In this document: positions 7,698-13,617 of the stretch, piece after piece | Layout of the letters: every line of letters starts with the position of its first letter | Numbering within the stretch: the stretch's first letter is position 1 | Source: HRBIN12 sp964447335 | GTDB taxonomy: Bacteria > Actinomycetota > UBA4738 > HRBIN12 | Length of the DNA stretch: 25,105 bases | Reading direction: 5' to 3' | Assembly (NCBI GenBank): GCA_964447335.1 | Contig: CAYUSA010000043.1 | Coordinates: 1-25,105, forward strand | Notes under the pieces: generated by a model | The model's input: only the letters and a program-made list of their open reading frames with translations | Databases searched by the model: none | Told to the model about the DNA's origin: nothing | Made by a program: the position numbers and the translations under genes

Positions 7698-9008
7698 TCA
7701 GACGTCCTCGCCCTCGCCGGTCGGCTCGTAGTAACGCTTGCCGCCGAAGCGTGTCGGCCGGTACTCCTGCTCGACGACGTGCCCCGGGAAGTCGTGGGGG
7801 TAGCGGTATCCCTCGCCGTGGCCGAGCTTCTTCGCGCCCGGGTAGTGCGCGTCGCGCAGGTGCCGAGGCACGGGGTCGTTCGACAGCGCGTCCTGCTTCG
7901 CGCGCCCGAGCGAGGCGATGACGCTGTTGGACTTCGGCGCCTTCGACAGGTAGATCGCCGCCTCCGCGAGGTTCAGCTGCACCTCGGGCAGGCCCACGAC
8001 CTCGACGGCTTGTGCCGCGGCCACGGCGACGAGGAGCGCGCGCGGGTCGGCGAGTCCGACGTCCTCGGAGGCGAAGATCACCATCCGCCGCGCGATGAAC
8101 CGGGCGTCTTCCCCCGCCTCGAGCATCCGAGCGAGCCAGAACAGCGCCCCATCGGGATCCGAGCCGCGGAGGCTCTTGATGAAGGCCGAGACGACGTCGT
8201 AGTGCGCGTCGCCCTGCCGGTCGTAGACGATCGCCTTCTTCTGCACCGCGTCGGCCGCGAGCTCGAGGCCGATCTCGGGCTCGCCGGCGCTCGTCGCGGC
8301 CAGCGCAGCGGCCTCGAGCCCGGTGAGGGCCACGCGCGCGTCCCCGCCAGCGACCTCGATCAGGTGCCCGAGCGCGTCGTCCGCGATCCCGACGCCGAGC
8401 TTGCCGAGACCGCGCTCGGCGTCCTCGAGCGCCCGCCGCAGCAGCGCGCGGAGGTCCTCGGGCTCGAGCGGCTCGAGCCGCAGCAGCAGGCATCGCGACA
8501 GCAGCGGCGTGACGAGTGAGAAGTAGGGGTTCTCGGTGGTCGCCCGGAACAGGAAGAACATGCACCACAAGGCCGAGAGGATCAGCGCTGCCCGGTTNNN
8601 NNNNNNNAAGTAGGGGTTCTCGGTGGTCGCGCCGATCAGGGTGACCGTGCCCTCCTCGACGGCGGGGAGCAAGACGTCCTGTTGCGTCTTCGACCAGCGG
8701 TGGACCTCGTCGACGAACAGCACGGTGCGGAACAGGCCGCCCCTCGCGCCGTCCATCACGCGGCGGGCGTCGGCGACCCCGGAGGAGACGGCCGACAGCT
8801 GCATCAGATCGGCGCCGACGGCGTCGGCGAGCAGGTGCGCGAGCGTGGTCTTGCCGCTCCCCGCGGGCCCCCACAGGACGAGCGAGGGCAGGTGACCACC
8901 CTCGAGCAGCTTCGTGAGTGCCTTGCCCGGCCCGACGAGGTGACCCTGGCCGGCGAACTCCTCGAACGAGCGGGGGCGCATCCGGGCAGCGAGCGGCGCC
9001 TCGGCCAC
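7698..9008 (-). CDS. rarA: Replication-associated recombination protein A (RarA/MgsA) AAA+ ATPase, interrupted by a scaffold gap
   Basis: AAA+ ATPase of the clamp-loader clade that acts at stalled replication forks. Motifs from the GTG start: RPRSFEEFAGQGHLVG (11-26), Walker A GPAGSGKTT (47-55), Walker B LFVDEVHRW (97-105), sensor-1 region IGATTENPY (125-133), and the C-terminal tetramerisation domain ending in YRYPHDFPGHVVEQEYRP, FGGKRYYEPT. GTG 9008 is chosen because the upstream TAGGAG, overlapping the previous stop, gives good spacing. The assembly is faulty after ATTENPY: 10 N at 8598-8607, with the GATTENPY segment repeated and 54 foreign bases between. Removing 8544-8630 (87 bases) restores the canonical ATTENPYFSLVTPLLSR and a product of 407 residues. 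Confidence 0.95.
   Translation of the reverse strand: MAEAPLAARMRPRSFEEFAGQGHLVGPGKALTKLLEGGHLPSLVLWGPAGSGKTTLAHLLADAVGADLMQLSAVSSGVADARRVMDGARGGLFRTVLFVDEVHRWSKTQQDVLLPAVEEGTVTLIGATTENPYXXXXNRAALILSALWCMFFLFRATTENPYFSLVTPLLSRCLLLRLEPLEPEDLRALLRRALEDAERGLGKLGVGIADDALGHLIEVAGGDARVALTGLEAAALAATSAGEPEIGLELAADAVQKKAIVYDRQGDAHYDVVSAFIKSLRGSDPDGALFWLARMLEAGEDARFIARRMVIFASEDVGLADPRALLVAVAAAQAVEVVGLPEVQLNLAEAAIYLSKAPKSNSVIASLGRAKQDALSNDPVPRHLRDAHYPGAKKLGHGEGYRYPHDFPGHVVEQEYRPTRFGGKRYYEPTGEGEDV
8521..8630. repeat. 23-base direct repeat flanking 54 bases plus the N gap inside rarA
   Basis: Bases 8521-8543 and 8608-8630 are identical. Between them lie 54 bases (8544-8597) that do not belong to a RarA gene, and the N run. 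The simplest reading is two contig ends that overlap by the repeat, one carrying an erroneous or strain-variant tip. A target-site duplication around a collapsed insertion is a less likely alternative. Confidence 0.9.
8598..8607. other. Scaffold gap (10 N)
   Basis: A run of ten unknown bases within rarA. Ten is a common placeholder length, so the real gap size is not known and may be negative (overlapping contigs). Confidence 1.
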
Positions 9009-9016
9009 GCCCGCTC

Positions 9017-9409
9017 CTAGAGGCCGTACCGCAGGACGCGGTCCGGCCGGATCTTGAAGATCACGCGCTCCTGGCCCTCGACCGGGTCCCAGGGCTTGCC
9101 GTCGTACCGGCGGCTGAGGGCGTCGATGTGCGCGTCGGCGCCCTCGCCCGTGACCTCGACGACGGTGCCGCCGATCGAGAGCCACCGGTACGGGTCCTCG
9201 CCGGCCGTGACGAGCACCCCCGCCCGCGGGTCCTGCTTCAGGTTCCGGTCCTTCACGCGTCCGGCGGCGGTGTTCACGACCACGAGCCCGTCGGCGGCGT
9301 CGATCCATGTGATCGTCGGGTGCGGGGTCCCGTCCTCGTGCATCGTCACGAGCGTCGCGTAGTTCAGTCCCGTGAGCAGCGCGACGTCCGCGTCGGTGAG
9401 CTCGGTCAT
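9017..9409 (-). CDS. PPOX-class (split beta-barrel) F420/flavin-dependent protein
   Basis: A 130-residue protein of the pyridoxamine-5'-phosphate-oxidase-like split-barrel superfamily. The pattern is characteristic of the actinobacterial F420-binding (FDOR-B-like) branch: YATLVTMHEDGTPHPTITW, a strand DGLVVVNTAAGRVKDRNLKQDPR containing the KDRNL cofactor-contact motif, then DPYRWLSIGGTVVEV, ending FKIRPDRVLRYGL. The substrate cannot be told from sequence. Its ATG 9409 overlaps the aspS stop by one base (TGATG), so it is probably translated from the aspS transcript. F420 rather than FMN or heme is an inference from the lineage. Confidence 0.88.
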   Translation of the reverse strand: MTELTDADVALLTGLNYATLVTMHEDGTPHPTITWIDAADGLVVVNTAAGRVKDRNLKQDPRAGVLVTAGEDPYRWLSIGGTVVEVTGEGADAHIDALSRRYDGKPWDPVEGQERVIFKIRPDRVLRYGL

Positions 9410-11208
9410 CACGCACCCTCGTGGGGCTTCGGCTCGGGCTTCGGCGGCGTCACCGCTCGGATCCCGAGCTCGCGGAGCTGCGTGTCCGACACCGGCGCGG
9501 GGGCTCCGGTGAGCGGATCCTGACCCGACTGCGCCTTCGGGAACGCCGTCACGTCGCGGATGGCCTCCTTGCCCGCCATGAGCATCACGATCCGGTCGAT
9601 CCCGAGGGCGACGCCGCCGTGCGGCGGCACACCGTAGCGGAACGCCCGGAGCAGGTGGCCGAACTGCTCCTCCGTTTCCTCCGGCGTGAGCCCGAGGCGC
9701 TCGAACACCGCGCGCTGGACGTCGGGACGGTGGATCCGGATGCTGCCGCCGCCGAGCTCGAACCCGTTCAGCACGAGGTCGTAGCCTCGGGCCTTCGCGG
9801 TGGCGGGGTCGAGGTCCTCGGTCGCCGGCTGGGTGAACGGGTGGTGCACGCTCACCCACTTGCCCTCGTCGTCGCTCCACTCGAACAGCGGTGGCTCGAC
9901 CATCCAGCAGAACGCCCAGCGACCCTCGGGGATGAGATCCAGGCGAGCGGCCATCTGACGCCGCAGGCCGTCGAGCGCGATGTTCACACGGTCGGCCTTG
10001 TCGGCCACGATCAGCACGAGGTCACCGGGGTTCGCGCCGGTCTCGGCGATCACACCCTTGCACTCCTCGGGCGCGAGGTGCTTCTCGACCGGCGAGCGCA
10101 CGCCTTCGTCCTCGACGACGATCCAGACGAGACCGGCGGCGCCGCGCTCCTTCGTGACCTGCACGAGCTCGTCGAGCTCCTTGCGCGAGAGCTGCGCGCC
10201 GCCCGGCGCAGCGAGTCCCTTGATGGCCCCGCCGTCCGCGAGCACGCCGGCGAACGCCCGGAACGCGGTCCCGTCGAACACGCTGGCGAGGTCGGCAAGC
10301 GGCATGCCGTACCGAAGGTCCGGCTTGTCCGAACCGTAGCGCCCGAACATCTCGTCGTAGGTCATCCGCGGGAACGGCGTCTGGATCTCGACGCCCTGGG
10401 TCTCGCGCACGATCCGAGCCATGAGCGGCTCGATCAGCGCGAAGATGTCCTCCTCACTCACGAACGACATCTCGATGTCGAGCTGCGTGAACTCGAAGCC
10501 GCGGTCGGCTCGAGGGTTCTCGTCGCGGAAGCACCGCACGATCTGGTAGTAACGGTCCTGCCCGGCGACCATGAGGAGCTGCTTCAGCTGCTGCGGCGAC
10601 TGCGGCAGCGCGTAGAAGCTCCCCTGCCACTGGCGCGAGGGCACGAGGAAGTCCCGCGCGCCCTCCGGGGTGCTCCGCGTGAGGTACGGCGTCTCGACCT
10701 CGAGGAAGCCGAGGCCGTCCATGTGCTCGCGGATGACCCGGTTGACCGCGTGCCGCAGCTGCAGGATCCCCGTCATCTCGGGGCGGCGCAGGTCGAGGTA
10801 CCGGTACCGCAGGCGGAGGTCCTCGGAGGCCTCGATCCGGTCCTCGATCGGGAAGGGTGGCGTGTCGGCGACCGCGAGGATCTCGACGTCCTGCACGGCG
10901 ACCTCGACCTCGCCGGTCGGCAGGCTCGGGTTCACCGTGCCTTCGGGGCGGGCCCGGACCTCGCCGACGACGCGGATCACGGACTCGGCCTTGAAGGCCT
11001 GGGCCGCCGCGTGCGCCTGCGGTGCCTCCTCCGGATGGAAGACGAGCTGCACGAGGCCCTCGCGGTCGCGCAGGTCGACGAAGGTGACGCCGCCGTGGTC
11101 GCGCTGGCGCCAGACCCAGCCGCAGAGCGCGACCTCGGTGCCCACGTCGTGGGACCGCAGCTCGCCGCAGGCGTGGGTGCGCATCGTCGTCCGCATGAGG
11201 TCGTTCAC
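9409..11208 (-). CDS. aspS: Aspartyl-tRNA synthetase, probably non-discriminating (Asp/Asn)
   Basis: Class II synthetase of the bacterial type, 599 residues from GTG 11208. In order: an OB-fold anticodon domain (THACGELR, GWVWRQRDHGGVTFVDLRD); the class II core with STPEGARDFLVPSR, PQSPQQLKQLLMVAG and motif 2 RCFRDENPRADRGFEFTQLDIEMSF; the GAD insertion (about 290-420); and motif 3 ALGIDRIVMLMAG. His38 in RDHGG and Gly90 in RPEGT are the residues that, in Pseudomonas aeruginosa AspRS, go with charging of both tRNA-Asp and tRNA-Asn; E. coli has Leu and Lys there. That implies a GatCAB amidotransferase elsewhere. ADRGF departs from the usual ADRQP. The start is uncertain: GTG 11208 one base after hisS, ATG 11196 or ATG 11184. 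Confidence 0.97.
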   Translation of the reverse strand: MNDLMRTTMRTHACGELRSHDVGTEVALCGWVWRQRDHGGVTFVDLRDREGLVQLVFHPEEAPQAHAAAQAFKAESVIRVVGEVRARPEGTVNPSLPTGEVEVAVQDVEILAVADTPPFPIEDRIEASEDLRLRYRYLDLRRPEMTGILQLRHAVNRVIREHMDGLGFLEVETPYLTRSTPEGARDFLVPSRQWQGSFYALPQSPQQLKQLLMVAGQDRYYQIVRCFRDENPRADRGFEFTQLDIEMSFVSEEDIFALIEPLMARIVRETQGVEIQTPFPRMTYDEMFGRYGSDKPDLRYGMPLADLASVFDGTAFRAFAGVLADGGAIKGLAAPGGAQLSRKELDELVQVTKERGAAGLVWIVVEDEGVRSPVEKHLAPEECKGVIAETGANPGDLVLIVADKADRVNIALDGLRRQMAARLDLIPEGRWAFCWMVEPPLFEWSDDEGKWVSVHHPFTQPATEDLDPATAKARGYDLVLNGFELGGGSIRIHRPDVQRAVFERLGLTPEETEEQFGHLLRAFRYGVPPHGGVALGIDRIVMLMAGKEAIRDVTAFPKAQSGQDPLTGAPAPVSDTQLRELGIRAVTPPKPEPKPHEGA

Positions 11209-11209
11209 G

Positions 11210-12481
11210 TCAGTCTGTCTCCGGCTCGAGCCGCATCAGCCAGTTCGCCACGTCCGCCGCGGCGACCTCCTGCTGGGTCCCGTCGGACAGGCGCCGAAGG
11301 GTGACCACGCCCTCGGCCGCCTCGCGCTCCCCGAGGATCGCGACGTACGCCGCGCCGGCGCGGTCGGCCATGCGCAACTGCGCCTTCAGCGGCCGCTCCT
11401 CGTACGCCGCGTCCGAGGGCACGCCTGCCGCGCGGAGCTCGCGGAGCAGGCTCGCGGCCGCCCCGCGCCCGGTCTGCCCGAGTCCCACGACGAACACCCG
11501 GAGCCCCGGCTCCTCGGGCGGCTCGAGCCCCTCGTCCCTCGCGGCGAGCAGCACGCGCTCGAGCCCCATCCCGAACCCGACGCCCGGCACGTGCGGGCCA
11601 CCGAGCGCCTCCGCCAGGCCGTCGTACCGGCCACCGCCGAAGAGCGTTGCCTGGGCCTGCGAGAGCACCTCGCTCGTGAACTCGAACGCCGTGCGGGTGT
11701 AGTAGTCGAGCCCTCGGACCAGCGTGGGCGTGAGGACGGGCTCGAGACCCTCGGAGCGCAGACCTTCGAGCACCGCATCGAAGTGCGTGCCGCACGGGTC
11801 GCACAGGCGATCGGTGATCCTCGGCGCCTCGGCCGCGACGGCCCGGCATCCGTCGTCCTTGCAGTCCAGCACCCGGAGCGGGTTGTCCTCGAACCGGTCG
11901 CGGTGCTCGTCCCGGAGGCGGCCGGTGTTCGCACGGAAGAACGCGACGAGCTCCTCTCGGTAGGCGGGACGACAGGCGCCGTCGCCGATCGAGCTCACCT
12001 CGAGCCGGTACCGCGAGAGCCCGAGGCTCCGCAGGAGCTCGTTGCCGACCGCGACGACCTCCACGTCGGCTCCGGGGTCGGCGACGCCGAACACCTCGAT
12101 GCCGAACTGCCGGTGCTCGCGGTAGCGGCCGGCCTGCGGACGTCCGTACCGGTACATCCGCGTGAGGTAGAAGGACTTGAACGGCACCGGGAGCGTGTTC
12201 CGGTGCTCGAGGTACGCGCGCATGACCGGCGCCGTCCCCTCGGGCCGCAGCGTGAGCGAGCGCCCGCCTCGGTCCGCGAACGTGTACATCTCCTTGGACA
12301 CCACGTCGCTCGTCTCCCCCGAGGTGCGCGAGAACACCTCGGTGTGCTCGAACGCCGGCGTCTCGACGTATCGGTAGCCGTAGCGGCGCGCGAGCTCGGC
12401 CGCGCGGTCGTACACGGCGCGCATCCGCCCGCCCTCGGGCGGAAGGAGGTCGAGGGTCCCGCGCGGCGGCGAGTGCTCCAT
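11210..12481 (-). CDS. hisS: Histidyl-tRNA synthetase
   Basis: Class II synthetase, 423 residues. Motifs: RGTLDLLPPEG near the N-terminus, SGETSDVVSKEMYTF, motif 2 TLRPEGTAPVMRAYLEH and YRYGRPQAGRYREHRQFGIE, the histidine motifs LVRGLDYYTRTAFEFT and LFGGGRYDGL, motif 3 GFGMGLERVLL, and a C-terminal anticodon domain from about 325. Cysteines in LDCKDDGC and LCDPCG form a possible structural metal site. ATG 12481 is chosen as it gives the family N-terminus; the frame is open upstream to 12772 but that part is shadow sequence of the hydrolase gene. One base separates it from the hydrolase stop, and one base separates its own stop from the aspS GTG, so the three are tightly coupled. Confidence 0.98.
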   Translation of the reverse strand: MEHSPPRGTLDLLPPEGGRMRAVYDRAAELARRYGYRYVETPAFEHTEVFSRTSGETSDVVSKEMYTFADRGGRSLTLRPEGTAPVMRAYLEHRNTLPVPFKSFYLTRMYRYGRPQAGRYREHRQFGIEVFGVADPGADVEVVAVGNELLRSLGLSRYRLEVSSIGDGACRPAYREELVAFFRANTGRLRDEHRDRFEDNPLRVLDCKDDGCRAVAAEAPRITDRLCDPCGTHFDAVLEGLRSEGLEPVLTPTLVRGLDYYTRTAFEFTSEVLSQAQATLFGGGRYDGLAEALGGPHVPGVGFGMGLERVLLAARDEGLEPPEEPGLRVFVVGLGQTGRGAAASLLRELRAAGVPSDAAYEERPLKAQLRMADRAGAAYVAILGEREAAEGVVTLRRLSDGTQQEVAAADVANWLMRLEPETD

Positions 12482-12482
12482 C

Positions 12483-13100
12483 TCAGAGCCCCAGGAGGAA
12501 CGGGTTGCGGGCGCGCTCGCGCCCCACGGTCGTGCGCGGGCCGTGGCCGGGCAGCACCGGGAGCTCGTCAGGGAGCTCCAAGAACCGGCGAAGGCTCCGC
12601 TGCATCGCGGCCGGATCCGAGTTCGGGAAGTCGCTGCGACCGATCGCCCCGGCGAACACGAGATCACCGGAAAGGACCCACCCGTCGGTCCGGTAGCAGA
12701 CGCTGCCCGGGGTGTGGCCGGGTGTGTGCACGACCTCGATGCGGAACCCCGCGAAGGTGAGTACGTCGCCATCCACGACGGTCCGCACGTCCTTCACCGG
12801 GACCGGGGGCGTCTCGTACCCGGCTTCCCACGCGATCGTGTCGGTGAGCGCGAGCACGTCGCCCTCGTGGATGTAGAAGGGCAGCTCGTCCCCGCAGAAG
12901 GCGGCGGCCTGTCCGATGTGGTCGAAGTGGCCGTGCGTCGCGAGCACGGCGACCGGACGCTTGCCCTCGATCCGCAGCATCTCGCGCACGCGCTCGGCAG
13001 AGAACCCAGGGTCCACGACCACGGCCTCGTCGGTCCCGTTCGCGCCGATCAGCCAGCAGTTGGACTCGAAGGAGTTGTCGGAGAAGGCGTCGAGGTACAT
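12483..13100 (-). CDS. Metallo-beta-lactamase-fold hydrolase (glyoxalase II-like)
   Basis: A 205-residue protein with every metal ligand of the glyoxalase II-like branch: THGHFDH at 55-61 (His56, His58, Asp60, His61), TPGHTPGS with His129, SGDLVF with Asp146, and LPGHGPRT with His186. Family members hydrolyse thioesters such as S-lactoylglutathione, but the enzyme lacks the larger glyoxalase II C-terminal domain and the lineage may lack glutathione, so its substrate is open. M. tuberculosis has a counterpart (Rv2581c) in the same position before hisS. ATG 13100 is chosen over the longer frame to 13151 because homologues start near MYLDAFSDNSFESNCW. Confidence 0.92.
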   Translation of the reverse strand: MYLDAFSDNSFESNCWLIGANGTDEAVVVDPGFSAERVREMLRIEGKRPVAVLATHGHFDHIGQAAAFCGDELPFYIHEGDVLALTDTIAWEAGYETPPVPVKDVRTVVDGDVLTFAGFRIEVVHTPGHTPGSVCYRTDGWVLSGDLVFAGAIGRSDFPNSDPAAMQRSLRRFLELPDELPVLPGHGPRTTVGRERARNPFLLGL

Positions 13101-13109
13101 CGGGCGGTC

Positions 13110-13115
13110 ATCGTA
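13110..13115 (-). promoter_or_regulatory. Candidate -10 element (TACGAT) for hydrolase-hisS-aspS
   Basis: TACGAT on the minus strand lies nine bases before the hydrolase ATG in the 70-base gap after dtd. Such spacing would give a leaderless or nearly leaderless mRNA, common in Actinomycetota, and no Shine-Dalgarno sequence is present. There is no convincing -35. Confidence 0.35.
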
Positions 13116-13170
13116 TCGGACCCGCCCACGGGCAGGCGGCCAAGGAGCCACGCGTGGCAGGCGCGAGATC

Positions 13171-13617
13171 TCAGAGCTCGGCGGCGTCGATCCAGATCGT
13201 CACGGGACCGTCGTTCACGAGCTCGACCTCCATGTGCTCCCGGAACGCGCCCCGGCGGACGATGGCACCACGCGCCTCCAGGGCCCGGGCGAACGCCTCC
13301 ACGCGGTCCGCCGCGATCTCGGGCGGGGCGGCCCCGTCCCACGACGGCCGGCGGCCCCGGCGCACGCTGCCGTAGAGCGTGAACTGCGGGACGAGCAGGA
13401 TCTCGCCGCCGACGTCGGAGAGCGAGCGGTTCATCTTGCCCTCGGCGTCCTCGAACACGCGCAGGTTGAAGACCTTCTCGGCCAGCCGGTCGTATTCGCC
13501 GAACGCGTCCTGCCGACCGATGCCGACGAGGAGCAAGAGCCCGGGGCCGATCTCCGCGACCGTCTCCCCTCGCGCCCGCACGGCGGCGCGCGCGACGCGC
13601 TGGAGCAGGACCCTCAC
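13171..13617 (-). CDS. dtd: D-aminoacyl-tRNA deacylase
   Basis: Hydrolyses D-aminoacyl-tRNA (and glycyl-tRNA-Ala) to keep D-amino acids out of proteins; a cytosolic dimer. The 148-residue product has the family start RVLLQRVARAAV, GPGLLLLVGI (25-33), KVFNLRVFEDAEGKMN (48-63) and the Gly-cisPro motif NDGPVT at 135-140. Two changes stand out: the usual SQFTLY reads PQFTLY (Pro77), and the usual FG(A)xM before the cisPro strand reads FREHM (125-129). The GTG start at 13617 overlaps the rel stop by four bases (GTGA), so its translation is tied to the stringent-response enzyme. Confidence 0.93.
   Translation of the reverse strand: MRVLLQRVARAAVRARGETVAEIGPGLLLLVGIGRQDAFGEYDRLAEKVFNLRVFEDAEGKMNRSLSDVGGEILLVPQFTLYGSVRRGRRPSWDGAAPPEIAADRVEAFARALEARGAIVRRGAFREHMEVELVNDGPVTIWIDAAEL

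Noticed and set aside
8544..8630. In-frame 29-residue insertion in RarA
   Set aside because: It includes 10 N and a repeat of the flanking 23 bases; this is an assembly join, not a peptide insertion that can be supported.
12482..12772. N-terminal extension of HisRS upstream of 12481
   Set aside because: The extension is the shadow of the metallo-beta-lactamase gene in another frame; the family start MEHSPPRGTLDLLPPEG fits ATG 12481.
13122..13139. Hairpin ccgcc...ggcgg between dtd and the hydrolase as a terminator
   Set aside because: The stem is five base pairs with an 8-base loop and no T-tract; it is expected by chance at this GC content.
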